From NCBI GenBank assembly GCA_021734725.1, contig JAIPIM010000021.1, forward strand, positions 1-21,638: DNA of 21,638 nt, read 5' to 3'. The stretch's first letter is position 1, and each line of letters begins with the position of its first letter. The translations under genes were made by a program, and so were the position numbers. The notes beneath the pieces were generated by a model. The model did not search any database. It saw only the letters and a program-made list of their open reading frames with translations, and was not told the origin of the DNA. Positions 13,787-21,638 of this stretch are shown in pieces. This DNA is from Minisyncoccota bacterium. Its GTDB lineage: Bacteria; Verrucomicrobiota; Lentisphaeria; Oligosphaerales; MVZH01.

Positions 13787-15532
13787 ATGAAAAAAGATCT
13801 CTGCTGCACCACGGATTTTATGGACAATCTCCTGTCGCCGCGGGGACATGAACACGGACTGGAAGCCAATCTGTTCGATTTTCGCCCGGAGCATATTGAC
13901 GCGTTGATGGCTTACTGCGCCGGCATCGGCGCGACCCGGCACGAATGGCTCGCTCTCGGTGGACTTTCACCATTTTACGGGCCAAACTCTCCGCTTGACT
14001 ATGACGTGTTGCACATCGCTTGTGAGGCTTCACACCGGCACGGCATGCGGTTCGACACGGTTCTCAAGCCGTTCGAGGGCGGCTGGTATGGGCACGGGAC
14101 GAACGGCAAACTGCCGCTCAGCCTGCCGAGGCCGGAGGGAGCGGCCTGCATCGAATGTATCGACGGCCTGGTTTGCGGCGTGCGATCGTCTATCGTCGAA
14201 CACCCTGAGATGCAGTTCGAGCGCGATCCGGCGGATTTGGCCGATCCGGGCGGAGCGGTCCGCGTTATTCGCCTGATTAATCGGAGCGACGCCGAGACGG
14301 GACTGGCCGACGCGACGTTCGCCATTTGGTTCAGCCGGGACGGAACCGGGCGATCCATCGAGACATACGATGGCCCGATCAACGTTGAGGAAACGGTGGA
14401 GTATCGTCCCCAGCTTCCCTATCATGAACAATCCGCTCGCATTGTCAGCCTGACGAACCTTCGGATTCCCGCCGACGCCTCGCATATTATCGTGCGTTGC
14501 GAGAAGGAAGGGGCGGTCGCGCTCGAGAACGAGATCCACCAAGTCGTGGAGTTGGAAAATGACGCCGGCGCGTCGATTCCGGCCTTTCCCGCGCCCGGCC
14601 CGATTACCGAAGCCGTAATCGGGCGTTGGAGGCGGAAAGCGGCGCTCGACCCCTATCTGTCGCTTCCGGAAGTCAGGAGCGTGTTGGATGACGACGCGGC
14701 GTTGGCCGCCCATGTCGAAGCCGCGAACCGGTTGCGAACAAAATGCCTCGGAGCGAATCCAACTCAAATCGCCCTGAAAAGCGGTGAGGAAGGCGAGCTC
14801 GTGATCATGCGCGGCAAGCCCCGCTATGTCGACAGCGTGTTGAATCCGATCTATCCCGAAGTGCGCGAACATTGGCTCGACATGGTGCGACTCTGTCTCG
14901 AGCGCGACGTCGACGGCGTCAACATCCGGGTTCAGGATCACAACTACGCCTTCGAGCCGTGGGCGTTCGGATTCAATCCCCCCACCATGGAGCGGATGGA
15001 GCATCCCGACAACATGGCCGAAGCCGCCAAGATCAACGGCGACGCGTATACGAGTTTCCTGCGCGAGGCCGCTAAGCTCGTTCACGACGCGGGGAAAGAT
15101 TTCGGAGTCCATGTCTACAGCACCATGCTGGGAACGGATGAACGTCCCGGCGTGTGGTGGATGACGCTGATTCCTGAACTCCAAATCGAATGGCAGTGGG
15201 AAACCTGGATACGGGAAATCGCCGACTACGTCGAGTTTCGGGGCGCCTTCACTTTGCGGCCGGAGAGCGTCAAGCGCGCGGTTGACCGCATCGGTCTGGT
15301 CGCCCGGCAGGCCGGAAAGAAATTCATCTACCAGTCCTCGCGGGCGGCCGACGTGGTCTCCTTCGACGGACCGCACGACCATCTCGCCTGGGAGATTGAG
15401 AACATCGTCCGCAACCACCCTGACATCAACATCTACAACCTCTATGAAACGGCCTGCTTCACCCGCTTCGACGAAAAAGGCGAAATGAAGGGAAGTACCG
15501 CGGTCGCGGATCTTGTCCGGAAGTTGGTTTGA
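13787..15532 (+). CDS. Unassigned TIM-barrel hydrolase, family-10-like glycosidase
   Basis: A protein of 581 residues with no signal peptide. The first ~110 residues look like the start of a barrel (GIGATRHEWLALGGLSPFYG, then HRHGMRFDTVLKPFEGG). An inserted beta-rich region covers about 115-260. The barrel resumes with YPEVREHWLDMVRLCLERDV, then DGVNIRVQDHNYAFEPWAFG near residues 374-395, FGVHVYSTMLG, and IEWQWETWI. The layout recalls GHL10-type glycosyl-hydrolase-like proteins, but no catalytic pair can be assigned. ATG 13787 is chosen over an in-frame TTG at 13736, which lies inside the fucosidase gene; AAAAGG lies nine bases upstream. The gene looks more GC-rich at third codon positions than those at 6100-13750, so it may have a different origin. 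It comes 29 bases after the fucosidase gene. Confidence 0.6.
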   Translation: MKKDLCCTTDFMDNLLSPRGHEHGLEANLFDFRPEHIDALMAYCAGIGATRHEWLALGGLSPFYGPNSPLDYDVLHIACEASHRHGMRFDTVLKPFEGGWYGHGTNGKLPLSLPRPEGAACIECIDGLVCGVRSSIVEHPEMQFERDPADLADPGGAVRVIRLINRSDAETGLADATFAIWFSRDGTGRSIETYDGPINVEETVEYRPQLPYHEQSARIVSLTNLRIPADASHIIVRCEKEGAVALENEIHQVVELENDAGASIPAFPAPGPITEAVIGRWRRKAALDPYLSLPEVRSVLDDDAALAAHVEAANRLRTKCLGANPTQIALKSGEEGELVIMRGKPRYVDSVLNPIYPEVREHWLDMVRLCLERDVDGVNIRVQDHNYAFEPWAFGFNPPTMERMEHPDNMAEAAKINGDAYTSFLREAAKLVHDAGKDFGVHVYSTMLGTDERPGVWWMTLIPELQIEWQWETWIREIADYVEFRGAFTLRPESVKRAVDRIGLVARQAGKKFIYQSSRAADVVSFDGPHDHLAWEIENIVRNHPDINIYNLYETACFTRFDEKGEMKGSTAVADLVRKLV

Positions 15533-15620
15533 GATTCGTATCGGCCACAATCCACAGATCGGAACGCTGGAAGCCGGGAAAAATAATGGTGGACCGAATT
15601 TTAAGTAAGATTGAGAAAAA

Positions 15621-16775
15621 ATGGACAACGTGAAAATAGACATCAACGAGATTCGAAGCGGCTATGATCGTCAGACCTGCTGGGTTCAGACGAGAGCGGG
15701 AGTTCTTCCGCCATTGGGCAAGGCCGTGATCACCACACAGAAACTCCGTCTCACCGGTAGCGACATCTTCTATGGTATTCACTCAATGGTCTCCGTCGAC
15801 ATGGGGCAGACGTGGGGCGAGCCCGTGGCTCAGGAGGCGTTCCAGGCGAGGCCTCTTGAGGCTGGCGCGTATTTGTATGTGTCGGATTTTTGCCCCCAAT
15901 GGCATGAGAAAACCCAAACGCTGTTGGGCACGGGGCACACCCCGTGATACCAAAACGACGAGCTGACCCGTTGCGACTACCACAGAACGCCAGCGTACAG
16001 TATCTTTGAAACCGATTCCGATCAATGGCGGCCGTGGCGTTATCTCGAATTACCCGATGATGTTCCGTTCTTCACGTTTAGCGGCGCGGGGTGTACGCAA
16101 CGGTGGGATTTGCCGGATGGAGATGTCTTGCTGCCAATTTATGGACGTGACCCATCGTCAGGGACGGACGTTTTTCGTGGAATGGGGCAGGTCGCGGTGT
16201 TGCGGTGCGGGTTTGACGGCGAAACCCTGTCATACAAGGCCCATGGCAATTTCATGAGCGTGATGGAACCCCGAGGATTATGCGAGCCGTCGCTGGCGAG
16301 CGGCAACGGACGATTCTATCTCACGCTGCGCAATGATGTCAAAGGCTACCTGGCGGTCAGCGAGGACGGCTTGAACTATGGAGAACCGATCCCGTGGCAT
16401 TTCGACGACGGCCAGGAAATCGGCAACTACAACACCCAGCAGCATTGGCTCAAATTGAATGGCAAACTGTTTCTCGTCTACACTCGACGGGGGCTGAACA
16501 ACGACCATGTCTTCCGCCATCGCGCCCCCTTGGTCATGGCCGAGTTTGACGAGGAAAATTTGTGTCTGATCAGGGAAACGGAACGGATTGTTGTCCCCGA
16601 ACGGGGCGCGCGCTTGGGGAATTTCGGCGTCACGCCGATAAATTCCAAGGAGAGTTGGGTGGTGGTTTCCGAATGGATGCAGAATAATGGCGGTGGCCGG
16701 AACTTGGGAGCTATCGAGAAATATGGCGCCAACAATACGTTTTTTATTTCAAAGGTAACAGGAGACATAAATTGA
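15621..16775 (+). pseudogene. Sialidase-like beta-propeller gene interrupted by one in-frame TGA
   Basis: One continuous frame of 384 sense-equivalent codons runs from ATG 15621 to TGA 16775 and is broken only by TGA at 15945-15947. Upstream, residues 1-108 include an Asp-box-like SVDMGQTWGEP. Downstream the frame continues at once with YQNDELTRCDYHRTPAYSIF, then DLPDGDVLLPIYGRD, VSEDGLNYGEPIPW and IGNYNTQQHW. The last segments align closely with the intact gene at 19870. The stop follows G-H-T-P, where a single C-to-T change of CGA (Arg) or a change of TGG (Trp) would create it. No frameshift is needed. The ribosome site before 15621 is weak. It may be a recent nonsense mutation, a sequencing error or a readthrough site. 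The second half could also be made separately from TTG 16110. Confidence 0.72.
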
Positions 16776-18982
16776 AGAAGAGCATATACCCGGAGCTCGA
16801 GTGGTTCTCGGAATGGGAGAGGAAAAGCGGGGAGCGAATGCCTGATTTGAGCCAGTTCAGGTCCATACCCGATCTCCCGCCGTTGCTCGAGTTTTACGAT
16901 GGCAGGCCAGTTCGGAATATTGACGACTGGAGGGAGCGCGAAAAGGAAATAAAGCACCTGCTGTGCAACTATCTGCTGGGATCGTTTCCCCATGGAATTC
17001 CGGCTTTGTCGGATGTGCGAACCATTGGGTCACGCCATGCTCCGGGGGCGAAAGTAATCAGGCTTCGATTGGTCTTTGATACTCCGAACAACGCCGGCAT
17101 GGAAATCGAAGTCCTCAAACCCGACGGGAAAGGCCCGTTTCCCGTATTCATGACTCAGACCAATCATCGGCGCTGGGGGCTTATCGCTCTTTCGAGGGGG
17201 TATTTGACCTGTATATATCCCGGCTGCGATATTGACGACCAGACAGGTGAATTCAAGAAAGCTTATCCTGACTGCGACTGGGGCTTGATAGCCAGGCGTG
17301 CCTGGCTCGGAAGCCGGGCGTTGGACTATGTGCTTACATTGCCGGAAGCCGACTGTGAGCGGGTGGCGATAACCGGCCATTCGCGCAATGGTAAGCAGGC
17401 AATTATCGCGGCTGCGTTCGATCCGCGGATCAAAGCGGTGGTTTCAAGCAGTTCAGGTTCCGGAGGAGCTTGTCCGTATCGGCTCGTCTCCGAGTCAGCC
17501 TTCGAAGAAAGCGTCGAGTTCACCACTAGATTGTGCCCTGAGTGGTTCCATCCGCGGCTGCGGTACTTTACCGGACACGAGGATTTGCTGCCGATAGACT
17601 GTCACTGTCTACTGGGGTTGATCGCCCCACGGCACTGCCTGCTTTCAACGGCTATGAACGATGGCTGCGAAACAAGTTATGCTATCGAGCGTAGCTGTGT
17701 CGCCGCCCGGGAAGTCTACCGTTTCCTCGGTCAGACGAACAACATCGGCATCCGCTGGCGTCACGGGGGACACGACACCTGCGCCGAGGACATTCAGTCG
17801 TACCTCGATTTTTTTGACAAGGCCTTTGGCCTGGACGATACATTTTCCTTTTCGCCGGAACCTTTCCATCTTTTTGACTGGAACCAGTGGCGAGACAAGC
17901 AGGATGAATCGACGTTAGCCATTCCCGAAGCGAAAAACTGGGATGTGAAAAGACGTGTCTGCTGGGGGCTGGGCGAATTCCCCCCGGAAACCGACGTTCC
18001 CGGGGAATTCTCCTACGGAATTGAAGCTCCCCATAAATCCGCGCTCATGAGGCGCGAAACCGGAAACGAACTGGATATTTTAAGAACCCCGGTGACCTTC
18101 GGCGGATATATTGCAGCCAATCTCTACCACTGCCCCGGATTCGAGGGACACCGGCCGGTCGTGGTATGGTTCCACCCTTATTCTTATTCGACAGGTTATG
18201 TTGGTGCTTATATGGTTGGCGAACGAATCTACGAGCGACTCGCCCAATTGGGCTATGTCGTAATGGCGTATGATCAAATTGGCTTTGGCACCAGAGTGGA
18301 GGAGGGAGGCTCCTTTTACAAAAGGTACCCCAAATGGTCGCGGTTGGGAAAAATGGTTGCCGACGCGAGGGGAGCGCTCGATTTTCTTGTCTCCGACAGA
18401 AATATGCTTGTCGACCGCGACATCCAGGCAGTATCCCGTTTGCCGGAGTTCGACCGGCAGCGGATTCTTGCCGTCGGCTATTCCCTGGGCGGCATGGTTG
18501 CCCTTTACGCCGCAGCTCTGGACCAACGAATAGCGGGCGTGGCTTCCTTTTGCGGAATCACGCCGCTGGGCACGGACAACCGGGGTGGAAATGCGGAAGC
18601 CTTGGCGAGGTTGTGGAAATGGCACGCCATTCAGCCGAAACTGGGTATCTGCGATGGCGTGAACAAACAGGTTCCGTATGACTTCGACGACATCTTGACG
18701 CTGGTGGCGCCGAGACCCTGCCTCGTATATTCCGCGCTTCATGATCGCGAGTCGAATGCCGAGGCGGTCGCCCGTTGTCTCGATACGGCCCGCCAGTCCT
18801 GGAAATCAACGGGCGCGGAAAACTTGCTGCAACATTGTGGGGTCGACGACTATAACCGCTTCCAAACCAGACAGCTTGACATTCTTGAGCAGTGGCTTGC
18901 CGAGGTGACGACCACCGGTCCAGTGTCCGCGCACCGTGGAGAACCGCGAACACATGCTCACGGAGCACTGGGTCATGAGTGA
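16772..18982 (+). CDS. Tandem alpha/beta-hydrolase esterase, CE15-like first domain
   Basis: A protein of 736 residues with two alpha/beta-hydrolase domains. Domain 1 (about 40-355) has the nucleophile Ser204 in GHSRNGKQA, like the G-C-S-R-N-G-K motif of CE15 glucuronoyl esterases and related acetyl esterases, with His331/His334 in RHGGHD as candidate catalytic His. Domain 2 (about 400-715) has a second nucleophile elbow, Ser571 in GYSLGGMVAL, with Asp near LVYSALHDRES as candidate acid. There is no signal peptide. The start is TTG 16772: AGGAG at 16760-16764 lies seven bases upstream, and the TGA of the preceding gene (16773-16775) overlaps the TTG, indicating translational coupling. It probably removes ester groups from imported sugars. 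The substrate is inferred, not shown. Confidence 0.75.
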   Translation: MKKSIYPELEWFSEWERKSGERMPDLSQFRSIPDLPPLLEFYDGRPVRNIDDWREREKEIKHLLCNYLLGSFPHGIPALSDVRTIGSRHAPGAKVIRLRLVFDTPNNAGMEIEVLKPDGKGPFPVFMTQTNHRRWGLIALSRGYLTCIYPGCDIDDQTGEFKKAYPDCDWGLIARRAWLGSRALDYVLTLPEADCERVAITGHSRNGKQAIIAAAFDPRIKAVVSSSSGSGGACPYRLVSESAFEESVEFTTRLCPEWFHPRLRYFTGHEDLLPIDCHCLLGLIAPRHCLLSTAMNDGCETSYAIERSCVAAREVYRFLGQTNNIGIRWRHGGHDTCAEDIQSYLDFFDKAFGLDDTFSFSPEPFHLFDWNQWRDKQDESTLAIPEAKNWDVKRRVCWGLGEFPPETDVPGEFSYGIEAPHKSALMRRETGNELDILRTPVTFGGYIAANLYHCPGFEGHRPVVVWFHPYSYSTGYVGAYMVGERIYERLAQLGYVVMAYDQIGFGTRVEEGGSFYKRYPKWSRLGKMVADARGALDFLVSDRNMLVDRDIQAVSRLPEFDRQRILAVGYSLGGMVALYAAALDQRIAGVASFCGITPLGTDNRGGNAEALARLWKWHAIQPKLGICDGVNKQVPYDFDDILTLVAPRPCLVYSALHDRESNAEAVARCLDTARQSWKSTGAENLLQHCGVDDYNRFQTRQLDILEQWLAEVTTTGPVSAHRGEPRTHAHGALGHE

Positions 18983-19853
18983 ACGAGCCATCCTGCTGGT
19001 GTTGCTTTCGGCCTGCCTGCACGCTGCCTGGAACCTTTTTTCCAAGTCGAGCGATGCGCCGGTCGCGTTTCTGCTGCGGGCGTTGCGCTTTTCCGCTCTG
19101 TTCTACGCTCCGCTGTTTCTCTGGATGCAGTTTCGGGTGGCTTACAGTCCTTTGCTGATCGCTTGCCTGACCGGTTCGGGTGTCTGTACCGGTTTGTATT
19201 TCTTCTGTCTCGGTAAAGCGTATCATCATGGAAAGGTATCGGTGGCCTATCCGGTGGCCCGGTCGTTTCCGATCTTGGTGATCACTTTCGGCGCGTTGTT
19301 CCTGGGCGAAGTTCCCAGTCCGCGGGGCGCGATGGGTGTCGTGCTTGTCGTGTCGGGTTGCTTTATCTTGCCCTGGCAGCGCTTTGTTTGCGGCCCGGAG
19401 GGATTCTGCCTGGAGAACTACCATAATCGGAGCGTGCTGTGGGCATTGGCGGCGGCACTATTCACGGCCTGCTTTTCATTGCTCGACAAGGTGGCGGCGC
19501 TCGCGATGCGCGACATCGGCGAGTCGATGGTGGACAAGGTCAACTACGTGTACCTGCAGAACGCGATTGCTTGGGCAACGATTGCCATATGCATACGTAT
19601 CGCACGCTACAAGGTCTATCCCGTGGCGCGCTGGCGGGCCTATGTCTGCGGAGCGATCTTTCTGGCTTCATACAGCCTGATCCTGATGGCCCTGGCCACC
19701 GACCCGGTGGCTTATGTCGTCAGCTTTCGGCAGATCAGCATTGTCATCGCCACCCTGATTTCCATGCTCTGGCTGGAGCGCCAGTTCACGTGGCCCCGCA
19801 TGACGGGAGTGGGGCTGATATTTTCCGGGGTTCTACTCATTGGGTGGACATGA
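18975..19853 (+). CDS. DMT-superfamily transporter with two EamA domains
   Basis: A protein of 292 residues with about ten hydrophobic segments in two repeats, as in EamA/DMT permeases. The first repeat opens with ILLVLLSACLHAAWNLFSK and ends near the P-hinge FLGEVPSPRG. The second repeat ends with ISIVIATLISMLWLERQFTW, the usual EamA close. It lies in the inner membrane. ATG 18975 overlaps the preceding gene's TGA by eight bases (ATGAGTGA), with GGAG at 18962-18965; in-frame GTG 18936 and ATG 18954 are less favoured. The family includes sugar carriers such as RhaT as well as metabolite exporters. Here it sits between an esterase and a sialidase-like gene and is the only transporter in the window, so it may move the locus sugar. 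Confidence 0.85.
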   Translation: MSERAILLVLLSACLHAAWNLFSKSSDAPVAFLLRALRFSALFYAPLFLWMQFRVAYSPLLIACLTGSGVCTGLYFFCLGKAYHHGKVSVAYPVARSFPILVITFGALFLGEVPSPRGAMGVVLVVSGCFILPWQRFVCGPEGFCLENYHNRSVLWALAAALFTACFSLLDKVAALAMRDIGESMVDKVNYVYLQNAIAWATIAICIRIARYKVYPVARWRAYVCGAIFLASYSLILMALATDPVAYVVSFRQISIVIATLISMLWLERQFTWPRMTGVGLIFSGVLLIGWT

Positions 19854-19869
19854 AAAAGGAGCATAACGC

Positions 19870-21075
19870 ATGAACGACACGTATGAAACACAACCCGAGA
19901 TAGTCGTTGAAACGGTTCTTCAGGGGCGACAGCACAACCAGTGCTGGTTCAGCCCCGGCATGACGGTAGTCCCCGCACGCAAACCGGACGCTCTCCCGGA
20001 AGTCTTTATTGGCGCGCAGCAACTTGCCGGCAACGATATGGGGACTCCCCATTGGATACGGACTTCCGACTTGGGCGCGACGTGGAGTCCGCCCATGGAG
20101 AGCCAAAACCTGCTGGGCGTTCCGCATGACGATCACTGGTTCGAGAAACCGCACATTAATCTGTCTTATCATCGTCGCGGCGGACGCTTGTTGGGACTTG
20201 GGTCCACGCACTTCTCCCGCGACGAAGGAACGCATACGTCCTTCAAAATGGAAAAGATCGACTTTGGGGAATGCCCGTTCGCCAACCGCATGATCATGAC
20301 CGAGTGGGACTTCAAACGCGGCGATTTCGTCCCTTGGTGGACGGTCTCGCTGCCCGAGGAATTGCGTCGCTGGCATCGGGTTGCCTGGCCGCGCGCGCAG
20401 TTCGAGTTTCCGGACGGTTCAGTGCTGGTGCCCTTTTACGGACGCGAAACCGCGGACAGCCCGTTCACGGCCGTGGCGGTCATGCACGCCGACATTACGA
20501 ACGCGGGATTTGCCTGCCGAGGCATCGGCAATCTGCTGCGGGTGGATACCGACCGGGGGTTGGCCGAGCCTTCCGTGGTGCACTTCGGGGAGCGCTTTCT
20601 GCTCACGATCCGCCATGACCGGCGCGCGTATGTGGCGGTCAGCGCCGATGGCCTTCATTATGGCGAGCCGATCCCCTGGCGGTTCGACACCGGCGAGGAA
20701 CTCGGCAATTTCAACACGCAACAGCACTGGCTGGCGCGTCGTGACGCGCTTTATTTGGTGTACAACCGGCGCGGCGAGTTGAATAACGGCGTATTCCGCT
20801 GCCGGGCCCCCCTTTACATGGCGCGCGTGGATCCCGGGACGTTGACGGCAATTCGGGATTCGGAACAGATCGTCTTTCCGGAGAAAGGCGCCCGCATGGG
20901 CAATTTCGACGTCGCCAACGTCACTGATGACGAGGCTTGGGTCGTGACCGGCGAATGGCTCGAAGGCAAGGTCGAGGGCATGCGCGAGGGCGAACGTTTC
21001 CATGTGCCGGGGGGCTCTGAAATCAACCGTATTCAATACTTGGGCGATCTGCTGCTGGCCCGTATCAGGTTCTGA
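19870..21075 (+). CDS. Sialidase-like (BNR/Asp-box) beta-propeller protein
   Basis: A protein of 401 residues. It has an Asp-box at 66-72 (S-D-L-G-A-T-W) and a second, degenerate one in VAVSADGLHYGEPIPW. Conserved segments include FEFPDGSVLVPFYGRE, GLAEPSVVHFGERFLLTIRHD and ELGNFNTQQHW. The fold is expected to be a six-bladed propeller as in GH33 and related families. I see no (F/Y)-R-I-P motif near the N-terminus, so true sialidase activity is doubtful. It is a paralogue of the interrupted gene at 15621, matching it closely over the C-terminal half. No signal peptide is visible. AAGGAG at 19856-19861 lies eight bases before the ATG, and the gap after the transporter is 16 bases. Confidence 0.82.
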   Translation: MNDTYETQPEIVVETVLQGRQHNQCWFSPGMTVVPARKPDALPEVFIGAQQLAGNDMGTPHWIRTSDLGATWSPPMESQNLLGVPHDDHWFEKPHINLSYHRRGGRLLGLGSTHFSRDEGTHTSFKMEKIDFGECPFANRMIMTEWDFKRGDFVPWWTVSLPEELRRWHRVAWPRAQFEFPDGSVLVPFYGRETADSPFTAVAVMHADITNAGFACRGIGNLLRVDTDRGLAEPSVVHFGERFLLTIRHDRRAYVAVSADGLHYGEPIPWRFDTGEELGNFNTQQHWLARRDALYLVYNRRGELNNGVFRCRAPLYMARVDPGTLTAIRDSEQIVFPEKGARMGNFDVANVTDDEAWVVTGEWLEGKVEGMREGERFHVPGGSEINRIQYLGDLLLARIRF

Positions 21076-21134
21076 CAAGAGGAATTGAGAATTTTGCGAA
21101 ACACCTATTGAAAGAGCATAATGGGGGCTGACGA

Positions 21135-21638
21135 ATGGCGGAAAACAACATGTATCGAAATGCGTTCGGGCCGATTGCGGCCCGTGTCGAAAACGAAGGG
21201 GTTCGTCTGGCGTTCTATTTGACAACGCCGGTGTTTGCGGCGCTCGCTGAACAGCAACCGTCGCCTTCTATTCTTGTGCGTCGCAAACGGGTGCGTGAAT
21301 TCATCTGGGGCAGCGATTACGCCGAATACTTTGACGGGATCGGACCGGAAAATGCGGAAACCATCTTTGAGGGTGTAATCGAGCCGATTAATCGGCGCAA
21401 GTTCGAATTTCTCGATACGGGGGCGAAGATCGGCGAGACGTATGCGTACTGGATGTCCTGTCCGTTGGGCCGCCTTCCGACCGGACCGGCGGTTGTGCGG
21501 ATCCGCGACGGCCGTGTCTGGTGGTCGAACGATGAAATAGAAGCGCGCCTCTCCAAGCTGGTTGAGACGTATCCCACGATGGCGTCGCTTACGTCTTTCG
21601 GCACGAGTGTCGGCGGGCACGATATCATGGGCCTGGCC
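21135..21638 (+). CDS. Putative M14-type carboxypeptidase, N-terminal part (runs off window)
   Basis: An open frame of 168 codons from ATG 21135 continues past the right edge with no stop. The first ~130 residues look like a beta-rich prodomain (VRLAFYLTTPVF, then KIGETYAYWMSCPLGRLP). The end reads LVETYPTMASLTSFGTSVGG then HDIMGLA (155-168 holds the FGTS motif), matching the entry to zinc carboxypeptidase M14 domains (Y-P ... I-G-x-S-x-x-G-R-x-I). His stands where Arg is usual. The zinc motif H-x-x-E lies beyond the window. GGGGG at 21123-21127 is a possible ribosome site. It follows the sialidase-like gene by 59 bases in the same direction. It may cleave peptides linked to the glycan, or act on cell-wall peptides. 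Confidence 0.55.
   Translation, partial: MAENNMYRNAFGPIAARVENEGVRLAFYLTTPVFAALAEQQPSPSILVRRKRVREFIWGSDYAEYFDGIGPENAETIFEGVIEPINRRKFEFLDTGAKIGETYAYWMSCPLGRLPTGPAVVRIRDGRVWWSNDEIEARLSKLVETYPTMASLTSFGTSVGGHDIMGLA

Noticed and set aside
14030..15646. A 538-codon open frame on the minus strand opposite the TIM-barrel hydrolase gene
   Set aside because: It is fully antisense to a gene with domain-like sequence and a ribosome site, has no recognisable motif, and long antisense frames are common in GC-rich codons.
15945..15947. Selenocysteine at the in-frame TGA
   Set aside because: No convincing SECIS-like hairpin is seen just downstream, the paralogue has no Cys in this segment, and beta-propeller glycosidases are not known selenoproteins.

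Overview
The window looks like part of a chromosome from a PVC-superphylum bacterium, most likely Lentisphaerota or Kiritimatiellia-type Verrucomicrobiota. This is an inference from gene content. It holds a PEP-CTERM sorted protein, a prepilin-like protein with a C-terminal H-X9-DG motif, a dense set of glycoside hydrolase and esterase genes, and small GIY-YIG nuclease copies beside short palindromes. No rRNA, tRNA or CRISPR array was seen.

Layout. (1) Bases 1-560: the end of one GIY-YIG gene, two short hairpins, a truncated second GIY-YIG copy, and a cluster of five TAAGTGT-type repeats. (2) Bases 561-3585: a threonine-catabolism unit. An XRE-cupin regulator reads leftward. L-threonine 3-dehydrogenase (tdh) and 2-amino-3-ketobutyrate CoA ligase (kbl) read rightward. 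A palindrome in the shared 98-base promoter region is a likely operator. (3) Bases 3597-5507, minus strand: a large putative glycosidase of DUF5696/GH101-like type. (4) Bases 5508-6096: a non-coding gap with a 14-bp palindrome, a possible promoter and two hairpins whose arms are built of degenerate 7-bp units. (5) Bases 6097-21638: eleven reading frames plus one partial gene (twelve in all), on the plus strand with gaps of 157 bases or less and two overlaps.

Region 5 reads as a glycan-utilisation locus headed by a ROK-family regulator. After it come a PEP-CTERM surface protein, a pseudopilin-like protein, a lipoprotein glycosidase, a five-bladed-propeller glycosidase, a GH29 alpha-L-fucosidase, an unassigned TIM-barrel hydrolase and a sialidase-like propeller gene interrupted by one in-frame TGA. 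Next are a two-domain alpha/beta-hydrolase (the first half CE15-like), a DMT/EamA transporter, an intact sialidase-like paralogue, and the start of an M14-type carboxypeptidase. Only the first three products after the regulator carry export signals. Most of the hydrolases lack one, so the model is surface capture and first cleavage outside, uptake of fucose-containing fragments, and trimming in the cytoplasm.

The points most worth a second look are the tandem esterase, the nonsense codon in the first sialidase-like gene, the paired sialidase-like paralogues around an esterase-transporter block, the heptamer hairpins in the ROK gene leader, and the PEP-CTERM/pseudopilin pair inside a polysaccharide locus.
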